A DNA stretch of 35,666 bases from an uncultured Subdoligranulum sp. (GCA_904374465.1 CAJFFY010000024.1:1-35666), one strand, 5' to 3'. Shown: positions 23,904 to 31,944, counted from the stretch's first letter. Notes: generated by a model from the letters alone, not told the origin. Translations and numbers: made by a program.

Positions 23904-23932
23904 ATAGTACAACATTTCGACGGCATTTGCAA
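23904..23932 (-). promoter_or_regulatory. Promoter of the candidate structured RNA
   Basis: Minus strand TTGCAA (23927-23932), 17 bases, TACTAT (23904-23909). The predicted start is near 23898. Confidence 0.75.
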
Positions 23933-23983
23933 GAGGAAGACCTATACAATGTGCTGTAAAATAGATGTGTAAAATTGTGCAGT

Positions 23984-24982
23984 TTACACAATACCGGCGT
24001 TCTGGGTCACCCGCGTCTGGATATCGGTGCGCTGGTCGCGGTAGGTCTGGGCGTCCCCGTCCCAGCTCTCGTAGCCGTCCTGTCCCCGGTGGTCTTCCAG
24101 GTCGTAGTGGGTCAGCAGATAGTTGCCCAGCGCTTCGGTGACCTTCTGGGCGCCCAGCCAGTTCAGGTGGGTGCCGCCGTCGGCGGTGTCGGTGGTCCAG
24201 TCGATGCCGGGGTTCTGGTCTGCCATATTGAAATCCACATACGGCACGTCGTTTGCCTCGGCAAAGGCGGCGATGCCGTTATGGCGGGCCAGGTTCCAGC
24301 CCACGGCAGCGGGAACGGTGATCAGCACCACCTGACTGTCATGGTCGGCACAAAGCTGCAGAATGCGCTGCATATAGAACTGGACCAGCAGCGGAATGGG
24401 CTCGCTGACGCCGGTGTCGTACATGTAGTCGGTGTTGGGGCGCCCCGCCACATCGGTAATGGGGGTATAGCCCTTGTTCACATCCCGCCAGCTGTAGTCC
24501 TTCTCGGTCAGCAGATTTCCGGGGGTCAGGTACTTCCAGTTGTCATGGAACCGCAGCAGCGGCAGCAGTTCGTCGGCAATATCCCCCAGGGCGCTCTGCA
24601 TGGTGGTTTCGCTGCCTTTTTTGGTGTAGGCGGGCGCCGTGCAAAGCACCACCACCTGGGGGTTCTGCTCCTCGTAGATCTGTTTGAGCCGGTAGTACAG
24701 GTTGTACATGGACATCCAGCCCGCCGCATAGGTGTAGCCGGTGATGCCGTGTTCATCGTACCATTTCATGGGGGCAATGCCCTGGGCGGCGTTGGAGTCC
24801 CCCAGCACCAGCACGTCGATGGTGTCAAAATCCTCCCCCAGGATACCGCCGGCGGTGTAGCCCTCCAGGTATCGGTTGGACTGGGGCATCAGGTAGTGGC
24901 CCACGGCCAGTACCAACATCAGCAGCACCAGCAGAAAAGCCACCATGCGCAGTCCGTTTTTTTGCCAGGTTTTCAGTGTCAT
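23984..24982 (-). CDS. SGNH/DltD-like surface acylation protein
   Basis: 332 residues. One N-terminal span (about 11-29) should anchor it with the rest outside. The domain has the SGNH block I V-L-G-D-S-N-A-A-Q-G near 58-67 and a late D-G-G-T-H-L-N-W-L-G-A, comparable with the D-x-x-H-L-x-x-x-G of DltD and AlgJ/AlgX-type proteins that pass acyl groups onto extracellular polymers. It lies 20 bases after the MBOAT gene and closes the operon with a ligase and a carrier protein, so it probably completes the acyl transfer outside the membrane. The ATG at 24982 has AGGGAG at good spacing. The acyl group and polymer are not known. Confidence 0.78.
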   Translation of the reverse strand: MTLKTWQKNGLRMVAFLLVLLMLVLAVGHYLMPQSNRYLEGYTAGGILGEDFDTIDVLVLGDSNAAQGIAPMKWYDEHGITGYTYAAGWMSMYNLYYRLKQIYEEQNPQVVVLCTAPAYTKKGSETTMQSALGDIADELLPLLRFHDNWKYLTPGNLLTEKDYSWRDVNKGYTPITDVAGRPNTDYMYDTGVSEPIPLLVQFYMQRILQLCADHDSQVVLITVPAAVGWNLARHNGIAAFAEANDVPYVDFNMADQNPGIDWTTDTADGGTHLNWLGAQKVTEALGNYLLTHYDLEDHRGQDGYESWDGDAQTYRDQRTDIQTRVTQNAGIV

Positions 24983-25002
24983 ACAACGTTACTCCCTGTG
25001 GG

Positions 25003-26571
25003 TCAGAACTGCGCATAGATGAACGCAGCCGGATCATAGTTGTCGCCGTAGGCGCCAAAGATCATGACGGCCAGCATACCGCCGCAGTAGACGGCCCAGC
25101 GCAGCGGCAGCGGACGGGCCGCCAGCGTTGCCCGGATGGAAACACCCCGCTCGTGGAGCAGGTCCACCGCCAGCAAGACCAGCGCGCCCACGGCCAGTAC
25201 CCAGAGATCCCGGATGTCCAGCTTGATGAGCAGACTGTCGGTGTAGGGGCGCCGCAGGCTGGCCAGCATATCCAGGGCCGCACGGGTGCCGTTGGCCCGG
25301 AAAAGCAGCATGCCCAGATTGACCAGCACAAAGGTGCGTGCCACCTGCCACAGCCGGTAAATCCGGTGCTCCCGCCACTGGGGCAGCCGGGGCAGCAGGC
25401 GCAGCAGCGTGGGTTCCGCCGCCTGGCCCAGCCATTGCAGGAAAAAGTAATACAGGCCGTACACTACGTACAACCAGCCGGCACCATGCCACAGGCCGAT
25501 GGCCAGCCAGGTCAGCAGCAGGCCGGCCCATACCGGCAGACTGCGCCCCAGCGCGGCGCCGAACCGGGTGTTGCACCATTTGCCGAACCGCAGCATGGGT
25601 TTGCTGACGATGACCGGCTGGAACAGGTATTCCCGCAGCCAGGCACCCAGGGTGATGTGCCAGCGCCGCCAGAATTCCCCGATGCTGCGGGAAAAGAAAG
25701 GCTGGCGGAAGTTTTCTGCCAGCGGCACGCCGAAGCATTCGGCGGCACCCACCACCATGTCCATACAGCCGGAAAACTCCGCGTAAAGCTGCAGGGTGTA
25801 CAGCAGGGTGCCCACCACCACGGCGGCGCCGGAATACTGGGTCCAGTCGTCAAAGACGGCTTTCACGTACATGTTGGCACGGTCGGCCAGGATCAGTTTT
25901 TTCATCATGCCCCAGAGGATGCGCTGTACGCCGAAGGTGAAGGCCCGGTAATCCGGTTTGGGCGGGTCCAGCAGCGCGGGGGAAATCTGCCCCCAGCGGT
26001 CAAAGGGCCCCTCCACCACGTGGGGCCAGAAGCTCAGGTAGAGCAGTACCTGCCAGTAGTGGACGGCGGGCCGGGTGGTACCGCGGCGCACATCCACCAG
26101 ATAGCTGATGGCCATCAGGGTGAAAAAGCTCAACCCCACCGGTTGTACCAGCGTGGGGGTGGCGATCTGCCAGCCCATGGGCAGCCGGGCCAGCAGGCTG
26201 TTCGCCGTCCGTACCAGGAAGGGCAGGTACTTCAGCCAGACCAACAGTCCCAGCAAAGCCACAGAACCGCCCGCCACCAGACTTTTCTGCAGGGCGGTGA
26301 AGGACTTTTTGGCAGCTTTGCGGGCGCCCGGGTCCAGGGCCGGGGTGGTGGCGGCCTGCAGATCCTGCAGCCGGCCCAGCCAGAGCCCCAGGGCCCAGGT
26401 CAGGGCGGCGGCCAGCAGCAGCCACACCGTGTAGGTGCCGGCCATCAGCCAGTAGAACACCAGGCTGCCGCCCAGCAGGGCCACCGGGCGGTACCGCTGG
26501 GGCAGCAGTGCCCAGGCCAGCCAGCACAGGGGCAAAAAGATGCATAAGTAGGGAAATGAGTTATAAGCCAT
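25003..26571 (-). CDS. MBOAT O-acyltransferase (AlgI type)
   Basis: 522 residues with about ten spans. The signature FWRRWHITLGAWLREYLF and the catalytic-type His in G-L-W-H-G-A-G-W identify the AlgI branch of MBOAT proteins, which move acyl groups across the membrane to surface polysaccharide. A true DltB is shorter (~400 residues); this one carries an extra charged loop around residues 75-100 (D-L-Q-A-A-T-T-P-A-L-D-P-G-A-R-K-A). GGAGGGAG precedes the ATG. It lies between the carrier protein gene (34 bases) and the SGNH gene (20 bases). Together they suggest an aminoacyl or acyl group loaded on the carrier is taken by this protein. Confidence 0.88.
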   Translation of the reverse strand: MAYNSFPYLCIFLPLCWLAWALLPQRYRPVALLGGSLVFYWLMAGTYTVWLLLAAALTWALGLWLGRLQDLQAATTPALDPGARKAAKKSFTALQKSLVAGGSVALLGLLVWLKYLPFLVRTANSLLARLPMGWQIATPTLVQPVGLSFFTLMAISYLVDVRRGTTRPAVHYWQVLLYLSFWPHVVEGPFDRWGQISPALLDPPKPDYRAFTFGVQRILWGMMKKLILADRANMYVKAVFDDWTQYSGAAVVVGTLLYTLQLYAEFSGCMDMVVGAAECFGVPLAENFRQPFFSRSIGEFWRRWHITLGAWLREYLFQPVIVSKPMLRFGKWCNTRFGAALGRSLPVWAGLLLTWLAIGLWHGAGWLYVVYGLYYFFLQWLGQAAEPTLLRLLPRLPQWREHRIYRLWQVARTFVLVNLGMLLFRANGTRAALDMLASLRRPYTDSLLIKLDIRDLWVLAVGALVLLAVDLLHERGVSIRATLAARPLPLRWAVYCGGMLAVMIFGAYGDNYDPAAFIYAQF

Positions 26572-26605
26572 AGACGAACTCCCTCCGGATCACGGCGGTG
26601 GAGCG

Positions 26606-26839
26606 TTACGCCTCCAGCCGGTTGACCAAGGCCAGGATGGCGTTGGCGGTGTGAAAGTTTTCCTCTTTCAGGTCCAGCGGGCTGATCTCCAGATCAAATT
26701 CCTCGGCCAGGGCCATCACCACCGACATGATTTCCACCGAGTCCAGCAAGCCGGTGCGGACCAGTTCGTCGTCGGGACCGGCGGACAGGCCGGGTTTCAC
26801 TTCAGCCAGAATTTTCATGATTTCATCGATTGTATGCAT
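26606..26839 (-). CDS. Acyl/aminoacyl carrier protein (DltC-like)
   Basis: 77 residues, acidic, helical. The phosphopantetheine site is L-L-D-S-V-E-I, with Ser34 as the attachment residue. The size and the E-F-D-L-E-I-S-P-L-D-L segment match DltC-type and other acyl carrier proteins. It lies three bases after the adenylating ligase gene, its likely loading partner, and 34 before the MBOAT gene. The ATG at 26839 has AGGAGG (overlapping the end of the ligase gene) eight or so bases upstream. Confidence 0.88.
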   Translation of the reverse strand: MHTIDEIMKILAEVKPGLSAGPDDELVRTGLLDSVEIMSVVMALAEEFDLEISPLDLKEENFHTANAILALVNRLEA

Positions 26840-26842
26840 GGT

Positions 26843-28354
26843 TCAATCCTCCTTCAGTTGGGCGCGCAAAGCGGCGCGGTCAATCTTTCCGTTCTGGTTC
26901 TGGGGCATTGCCTTTAAACGGCGGTACAGCGCGGGCTGCATATAGCCGGGTAGCCGGTCCGCCAGCCGGGCGCGCAGGGCATCGGTCAGATCGCGCCCCG
27001 CGGTAAAGAAGAGCACCAGCCGGTCCCGGGGAACATCGTACAGGCAGGCACAGCTCTGCAGGCCCTCCTGTCCGTAGGCGGCCGTCTCGATCTCGCCCAG
27101 CTCGATGCGGTACCCCATGTGTTTGATCTGGTTGTCGGTGCGCCCCATGTACCGCAACAGCCCGTCTTCCCCATAGCACACCAGGTCCCCGGTGCGGTAG
27201 ATGGTTTCGGGGTAATGGGGCTGCAGGGGATTGGGGCAGAACCGCTGGGCGGTTTTTTCGGGCATGTTGTAGTAGCCCGCCGCCAGGAAACTGCCCCGCA
27301 CACAGAGCTCGCCCACCTGGCCGGGGGCTGCCGGCCGGTTGTCTTCGGTGAGCACCAGCAGCCCGCAGTTGTCGCAGGCGCGGCCGATGGGCAACGGCTC
27401 ATCATCGGCAAAGGGACGGTCCACAATGTAATAGGCGCAGATATCGGTGGTCTCGGTGGGACCGAACAGATTGGCGAACAGTGCCGCCGGGTAGTGGGCA
27501 CGCCAGTAGTTCAGGTAGGGGGTGGGCATCGTTTCCCCCGCGAACAGAATGGTGCGCAGTGGGGGCAGAGCCGTATAGTCCAGGGCCTTCCAGCGTACCA
27601 CACCCCCCAGGGCCGAGGGCACCCAGTACAGCGTGTTGACACCGTGGGTGGTCAGGTAGTCCAGCAGCTGCACCGGAAAGGAGAACAGCCGCTTGGGCAG
27701 TACCTGCAACTGGGAGCCGGTGCGCAGGGCGGTGTACAGATCGGTCACCGACATGGAAAAATAAAAGGGCGTCTGGTTGCCGAAGACGGTGGTCTCGTCT
27801 ATGCCGAAGGTCTCGGCGGCCCAGGCACTGTAGGCCAGTACGGCCCGGTGCTGGACGGCCACCCCCTTGGGGGCACCGGTGGAACCGGAGGTGAACAGCA
27901 CATAGGCCAGATCCACATCCAGGGCGTCCTGCCGCAAACGCTGCAGCAGGTAGGGGTCCGGTTCCTCGGTACAGGCAGATTCCCACAGCAGCAGGGGGCA
28001 GTCAAGACCCAGGGCTTCGGCGGCGGCCCGGTGTTCCTCGTCGGTGACCAGCAGGACGGGGGCCAGCTGGTCGGTGATCCGCCGCACCCGCTCGGGGGGC
28101 TGGGCGGTGTCCAGCACGGTGTAAAAACCGCCCGCCGCCAGGGTGCCCAGCATGGTCAGCAGACAGGGGACCCGGTGATCCAGATAGAGGGCCACCGGGC
28201 GGCGCTGTACCCCCTGCCGGGCCAGCGCAGTGCCGACGCGCTGTACGGCCAGGGCCACTTCGGCCCAGGTCAGCGTGCCGGCTTCATCGCCGAAGGCGGG
28301 GCGCTCGGGCCAGCGACGGGCCGTGGCGTCCAGACATTCCAAAAGATGTTTCAT
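26843..28354 (-). CDS. AMP-forming adenylation protein, DltA-like (D-alanine-carrier ligase type)
   Basis: 503 residues, the usual length of DltA. Core adenylation motifs are visible: A3 L-F-T-S-G-S-T-G-A-P-K-G-V, A4-like F-S-M-S-V-T-D-L-Y, A5 F-G-P-T-E-T-T, A7 Y-R-T-G-D-L-V, A8 G-R-T-D-N-Q-I-K-H-M-G-Y-R-I-E-L-G-E-I-E, and the catalytic Lys in N-G-K-I-D-R. It activates an amino acid or small acid with ATP and loads it on the adjacent carrier protein. D-alanine is the first guess by analogy with DltA, but the partner MBOAT is AlgI-type, so another substrate is possible. It heads a four-gene operon. AAGGACG precedes the ATG weakly. Confidence 0.85.
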   Translation of the reverse strand: MKHLLECLDATARRWPERPAFGDEAGTLTWAEVALAVQRVGTALARQGVQRRPVALYLDHRVPCLLTMLGTLAAGGFYTVLDTAQPPERVRRITDQLAPVLLVTDEEHRAAAEALGLDCPLLLWESACTEEPDPYLLQRLRQDALDVDLAYVLFTSGSTGAPKGVAVQHRAVLAYSAWAAETFGIDETTVFGNQTPFYFSMSVTDLYTALRTGSQLQVLPKRLFSFPVQLLDYLTTHGVNTLYWVPSALGGVVRWKALDYTALPPLRTILFAGETMPTPYLNYWRAHYPAALFANLFGPTETTDICAYYIVDRPFADDEPLPIGRACDNCGLLVLTEDNRPAAPGQVGELCVRGSFLAAGYYNMPEKTAQRFCPNPLQPHYPETIYRTGDLVCYGEDGLLRYMGRTDNQIKHMGYRIELGEIETAAYGQEGLQSCACLYDVPRDRLVLFFTAGRDLTDALRARLADRLPGYMQPALYRRLKAMPQNQNGKIDRAALRAQLKED

Positions 28355-28399
28355 AGTTCGTCCTTTTTGTGGAGTTCTTGCGGGAAGTGATTTCAGTAT

Positions 28400-28427
28400 A
28401 GCATATTTGGCGTTAAAAAAATGTAAA
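28400..28427 (-). promoter_or_regulatory. Possible promoter of the Dlt-like operon
   Basis: Minus strand TTTACA (28422-28427), 16 bases, TATGCT (28400-28405). A nearby TATACT is an alternative -10 box. About 46 bases separate it from the ligase ATG. Confidence 0.5.
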
Positions 28428-28436
28428 GAAATCGAG

Positions 28437-28481
28437 AAAAAGCGCGCGGAACCGGATTTAGAACGGATCTGCGCGCTTTTT
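28437..28481 (-). terminator. Terminator of ilvE
   Basis: An 11-bp stem, AAAAAGCGCGC (28437-28447) with GCGCGCTTTTT (28471-28481), with a 23-base loop. It follows the ilvE stop on the minus strand and ends in Ts. Confidence 0.75.
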
Positions 28482-28506
28482 TTACTGAAATTTTACAGGA
28501 TGTGTT

Positions 28507-29583
28507 TTACTGGGCGTCGACGGGAACGATCCAGCCCTTGGTGTCGGGCAGCTTGCCCCACTGGATGCCGGTCAGCGTGTCGTAGAGTTTCTGGGTCAGC
28601 TCGCCGATCTTGCCGCCGCTGATGTGGGCCACTTTGCCCTCCCAGTCCAGCTCCTTGACGGGGGAGACCACGGCCGCGGTGCCGGTGCCGAAGACTTCTT
28701 CCAGCTTGCCCTCGTCGGCAGCCTTCATGACGTCGGCGATGGCCAGCTTGCCCTCGATGACCTCGTAGCCCCAGTCCTTGAGCAGCTCGATGATGGAGCG
28801 GCGGGTGACGCCGGGCAGCACGGTGCCGGTGCAGGCCGCCGTGTAGATCTTGCCGTCGATCTTGAACATGATGTTCATGGAACCGACTTCTTCCACGTAC
28901 TTCTTTTCCACGCCGTCCAGCCACAGCACCTGGCTGAAACCGCGTTCCTCGGCCAGCTCACCGGCCTTGATGGAAGCCGCGTAGTTGCCGCCGCACTTGG
29001 TGAAACCGGTCAGGCCCGGGGCGGCACGGATGTATTCGTCTTCCACGTAGATGCGCACGGGATCCAGACCCTCGGCGTAGTAGGCGCCGGAAGGCGAGCA
29101 GATGATGGCAAAACGATAATGCTTGGCGGCATGCACGCCCAGGCCCACATCGGTGGCGATGCAGAAGGGGCGGATATACAGCGAGGCGCCGTCCGAATGG
29201 GGCACCCAGTCGCGGTCCACATCCACAATGGCCTTGACCGCCTGGACAAAGTCCTCCGGCGGAATGGGGGGCATGCCCAGACGATCGGCCGAATCGTTGA
29301 AACGGTTGGCATTGCAGTCGGGGCGGAACAGCTGGATCTTGCCCTCTGCGGTGCGGTAGGCCTTCATGCCCTCAAAAATTTCCTGGGCGTAGTGGAATAC
29401 CGTGGTGGCGGGGTCCATGTCCCAGGGACCGTACGGTACAATGCGGGCGTCGTGCCAGCCTTCGCCCTCGGTATAATCCATCAGGAACATATGGTCGCTG
29501 AAGATTTTACCGAACCCGAGTTTGCTTTCGTCCTGCGGCTTCGCCTTGGGCGCAGTCGTTTTGGTGATCTTGATATCCAACAT
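28507..29583 (-). CDS. ilvE: Branched-chain amino acid aminotransferase
   Basis: 358 residues, the length of the long (eukaryote-like) class IV branch found in many Firmicutes. It interconverts leucine, isoleucine and valine with their keto acids using pyridoxal phosphate. Visible are H-Y-A-Q-E-I-F-E-G-M-K-A-Y, R-P-D-C-N-A-N-R, the PLP Lys in G-F-T-K-C-G-G-N-Y-A, E-E-V-G-S-M-N-I-M-F, and the phosphate-binding T-G-T-V-L-P-G-V-T-R and F-G-T-G-T-A-A-V-V-S-P. AGGGAG lies upstream of the ATG. No other ilv gene lies beside it; its own promoter and terminator flank it. Confidence 0.95.
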   Translation of the reverse strand: MLDIKITKTTAPKAKPQDESKLGFGKIFSDHMFLMDYTEGEGWHDARIVPYGPWDMDPATTVFHYAQEIFEGMKAYRTAEGKIQLFRPDCNANRFNDSADRLGMPPIPPEDFVQAVKAIVDVDRDWVPHSDGASLYIRPFCIATDVGLGVHAAKHYRFAIICSPSGAYYAEGLDPVRIYVEDEYIRAAPGLTGFTKCGGNYAASIKAGELAEERGFSQVLWLDGVEKKYVEEVGSMNIMFKIDGKIYTAACTGTVLPGVTRRSIIELLKDWGYEVIEGKLAIADVMKAADEGKLEEVFGTGTAAVVSPVKELDWEGKVAHISGGKIGELTQKLYDTLTGIQWGKLPDTKGWIVPVDAQ

Positions 29584-29657
29584 GATTTACACTCTCCCTA
29601 TTGATCTCAATGCCGCCAGGCGGGCCGCCGCACAGCAACCCGGAAGCAGTTACCCAC

Positions 29658-29686
29658 ATTATAGCGCTGTAAAGCGGTAAAAACAA
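29658..29686 (-). promoter_or_regulatory. Promoter of ilvE
   Basis: Minus strand TTGTTT (29681-29686), 17 bases, TATAAT (29658-29663). A leader of about 70 bases follows with no leader peptide that I can see. Confidence 0.7.
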
Positions 29687-29722
29687 GCCCCCTTTTGCAG
29701 GAAAAATCTCTGCGAGCAGCGG

Positions 29723-29751
29723 TTGCGGTGCCGGAGAAAATGCGGTACAAT
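29723..29751 (+). promoter_or_regulatory. Promoter of the HAD phosphatase gene
   Basis: TTGCGG (29723-29728), 17 bases, TACAAT (29746-29751), 42 bases before the ATG. Confidence 0.7.
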
Positions 29752-29793
29752 GAGCCTGTATGAGCGTGACGGAAAGGAAAGGACGATACCTTT

Positions 29794-30453
29794 ATGAAAA
29801 AAGGCGTTATATTTGATATGGACGGGCTGATGTTTGACACCGAGCGCCTCTGGGATACCTTCTGGGAGCCGGCCTGTGAGGCCCTGGGCGTGCCCATGCC
29901 CGCCGACCGGGCAGCCTTCTATGCCAGCGGCCGCGGTCTGGCCGGGCAATATCTGCTGGAGCATATCCGGGAATACTTCCCCATGATCGATCCCCAGAAG
30001 ATGCTGGACAAGGTCTGGCAGGTGGGGGATGCGCGCTTCGCCCAGGGGGTGCCCTGCAAACCGGGACTGAAGGAACTGCTGGCCACCCTGGAAGAAAAGG
30101 GGATTCCCCGCATTGTGGCCAGTTCCAGTCCGCGGAATATGATCGAGCAGAACCTGCAGACCACCGGTACGGCGCGTTACTTCCACGATGTGGTCTGTGG
30201 TGCCGATGTGCAGCGCAGCAAGCCTGCCCCCGACATCTTCCTGGAGGCGGCCCGCCGTCTGGGGCTGGACTGTCGGGATTGCGTGGTGCTGGAGGACAGC
30301 TTCAACGGGGTGCGTGCCGGCCATGCCGCCGGGGCGCTGACCGTCATGGTGCCCGACCTGGCCCAGCCCGATGAAGAAATCCGGCAGCTGTACGACTACT
30401 GCTGCCACGACCTGTTCGAGGTACGGGATCTGTTGCTGGCGGGCAGACTGTAA
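29794..30453 (+). CDS. HAD family phosphatase (beta-phosphoglucomutase-like)
   Basis: 219 residues. HAD motifs are all present: I F-D-M-D-G-L-M-F-D-T-E, II S-S-S-P-R, III K in S-K-P-A-P-D-I-F, and IV V-V-L-E-D-S-F-N-G. The helical cap inserted after motif I makes it subclass I (beta-phosphoglucomutase/phosphoglycolate phosphatase type). It should act on a small sugar phosphate or nucleotide in the cytoplasm; the substrate cannot be named. AAAGGA lies before the ATG. It is followed by a terminator in which the next promoter is embedded. Confidence 0.9.
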   Translation: MKKGVIFDMDGLMFDTERLWDTFWEPACEALGVPMPADRAAFYASGRGLAGQYLLEHIREYFPMIDPQKMLDKVWQVGDARFAQGVPCKPGLKELLATLEEKGIPRIVASSSPRNMIEQNLQTTGTARYFHDVVCGADVQRSKPAPDIFLEAARRLGLDCRDCVVLEDSFNGVRAGHAAGALTVMVPDLAQPDEEIRQLYDYCCHDLFEVRDLLLAGRL

Positions 30454-30465
30454 CCAAAAAGAGCG

Positions 30466-30493
30466 ACCGGCCGCTTGTATTGCGGCCGGTTTT
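30466..30493 (+). terminator. Terminator of the HAD gene, overlapping the next promoter
   Basis: ACCGGCCGC (30466-30474) pairs with GCGGCCGGT (30482-30490), then TTTT. Its loop contains the TTGTAT -35 box of the following gene. Confidence 0.75.
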
Positions 30494-30503
30494 GCGCTAT
30501 ACT
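30475..30503 (+). promoter_or_regulatory. Promoter of the ECF S-component gene
   Basis: TTGTAT (30475-30480), 17 bases, TATACT (30498-30503). The -35 box lies in the loop of the terminator of the HAD gene. A leader of about 75 bases follows, without a recognisable riboswitch. Confidence 0.65.
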
Positions 30504-30582
30504 GTGAGATGGCAGCCTTGCGGCTGTACATTTGCGCTGTACTCCCGAAGTGTAGGAGACGGCAGCAGGAGGAAAATTGAAT

Positions 30583-31194
30583 ATGAAATCTCGTACCAAC
30601 GTCCGTTGGCTCACCCAGCTTGCGCTGCTGGTGGCCATTCTGCTTGTGCTGAACTATACGCCGCTGGGCTATCTGCAGATCGGCCCGCTGTCGGCGTCGC
30701 TGCTCACGGTGCCGGTGGCCATCGGCGCCATGACGATGGGCCCCACGGCCGGGGCCATTCTGGGGGCAGTGTTCGGTGCCACCAGTTTTCTCCAGGCGGT
30801 GGAGGGCAAAAGCGCCATGAGCGCCGCGCTGTTCAGCGCCAGTCCGGCGGGCACCTTTGTGGTCTGCGTGGTGGCCCGGGTCCTGATGGGCCTTTGCGCG
30901 GCGTGGATTTTCCGGGGGCTGTGCAAGGTACTGCCCAAACAGCAGAAGTTCTGCTGCTTTGCCGGGGCATTGTCCGCACCGGTACTGAACACGGTGTTTT
31001 TCATGGGCTTTCTGGTACTGTTTTTCTATCACATTGACTATGTGCAAAACCTGGCCCAGACGCTGGGGGCCGATAACGTCTTTATGTTTATCGTCCTGCT
31101 GGTGGGGATTCAGGCGGTGGTTGAGTGGGTCATCTGCTGCCTGGTGGCGGGGGCCGTCACCCTGCCGGTGCGCAAATTCCTCAAATTGAACTGA
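30583..31194 (+). CDS. ECF transporter S component
   Basis: 203 residues, about six spans, the size and form of the substrate-binding S component of energy-coupling-factor importers. The early P-L-G-Y-L-Q-I-G-P-L-S-A-S-L-L-T-V-P-V, followed by G-A-M-T-M-G-P-T-A-G-A-I-L-G-A-V-F-G, is typical. Substrates of such proteins are vitamins or metals; none can be assigned because no vitamin gene or riboswitch is nearby. Energising ATPases and the T subunit are not in the window, so it belongs to the group that shares them. The ATG at 30583 is preferred over TTG at 30577 because AGGAGG is better spaced. Confidence 0.85.
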   Translation: MKSRTNVRWLTQLALLVAILLVLNYTPLGYLQIGPLSASLLTVPVAIGAMTMGPTAGAILGAVFGATSFLQAVEGKSAMSAALFSASPAGTFVVCVVARVLMGLCAAWIFRGLCKVLPKQQKFCCFAGALSAPVLNTVFFMGFLVLFFYHIDYVQNLAQTLGADNVFMFIVLLVGIQAVVEWVICCLVAGAVTLPVRKFLKLN

Positions 31195-31201
31195 ACATTC
31201 T

Positions 31202-31230
31202 GCCCCGGGTCGCAAGGCCCGGGGCTTTTT
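31202..31230 (+). terminator. Terminator of the ECF S-component gene
   Basis: GCCCCGGG (31202-31209) pairs with CCCGGGGC (31218-31225), then TTTTT. Confidence 0.88.
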
Positions 31231-31290
31231 GTCTGGATTTGCTGCCCAGGGTGTGGTACGATACAAGAAAACCACAGGAGGAGATGCCCC

Positions 31291-31944
31291 ATGATCAACC
31301 GCAATCTTGTCACCGCCGCTCAGATGAAGGCCATTGAACGGGCCGCCGACCAGGCAGGTCTGTCGTATCTTCAGATGATGGAAAACGCCGGGCAGGCCGC
31401 CTGGGCGGAGGTGGTCCGCCGTTTTGCCGTACCGGGCCGGCTGCTGGTGGTAACGGGCAAGGGAAACAACGGCGGCGACGGGTTTGTCATGGCCCGGCTG
31501 GCCGTCCGGTCTGGCTGGCAGGTGACGGTCTGGCTGGCCGAGGGGGAGCCCCGCACGGCCGATGCCCTCGCCAACCGGGAGAGGCTGCGGGCATTGCCTG
31601 TCACCGTGCTGCCCCGGGACACCCCGCCGGACCCGCAGGCCTGGACGGTGGCGGTGGATGCGGTGTACGGCACCGGATTCCACGGGACCCTGCGCCCGGA
31701 GGGACAGGCTGCCTGCGAACTGCTGCACAAAGCGCGGGCGGCGGGAGCCCTTTTGCTGGCGGTGGACTTGCCCAGCGGCCTGACCGCCGATACCGGCGAG
31801 GCGGCGCCCGGCGCGGTGCGGGCCGACCTGACGGTGGCCTTTGACAGCCGCAAGCCGGTACACGCCGATCCCCGGGCGGCGGAATTCTGCGGCGAGATTG
31901 TGCTGGCGGACATCGGCATCCCCGAGTCCTGTCACCGGGTGTGA
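31291..31944 (+). CDS. nnrE: NAD(P)H-hydrate epimerase
   Basis: 217 residues forming a YjeF_N domain alone. It converts the R form of damaged NAD(P)HX to the S form for repair. Visible are M-M-E-N-A-G, the G-K-G-N-N-G-G-D-G-F motif, D-A-V-Y-G-T-G-F with the catalytic-region Asp, and A-V-D-L-P-S-G-L. Many bacteria fuse this to the ADP/ATP-dependent dehydratase (NnrD); here no dehydratase follows, so it must be encoded elsewhere. AGGAGG is well placed before the ATG. Confidence 0.9.
   Translation: MINRNLVTAAQMKAIERAADQAGLSYLQMMENAGQAAWAEVVRRFAVPGRLLVVTGKGNNGGDGFVMARLAVRSGWQVTVWLAEGEPRTADALANRERLRALPVTVLPRDTPPDPQAWTVAVDAVYGTGFHGTLRPEGQAACELLHKARAAGALLLAVDLPSGLTADTGEAAPGAVRADLTVAFDSRKPVHADPRAAEFCGEIVLADIGIPESCHRV

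Noticed and set aside
23547..23915. A 122-codon minus-strand frame in the region of the candidate RNA.
   Set aside because: Its ATG is at the edge of the -10 box of the RNA promoter, so it would not be in the transcript, and it runs through two terminators into the end of the PfoR-like gene.
23730..23972. An 80-codon plus-strand frame opposite the candidate RNA.
   Set aside because: No ribosome site, promoter or recognisable domain; the paired segments favour an RNA from the other strand.
23967..23989. A 7-bp palindrome (GTGTAAA/TTTACAC) at the stop of the SGNH gene, considered as operon terminator.
   Set aside because: AT-rich, short, and without a T-run on the minus strand; too weak to call.
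29587..29657. The ilvE leader, checked for a branched-chain leader peptide or T-box.
   Set aside because: No run of Leu, Ile or Val codons and no T-box motif; it is also too short for a T-box leader.
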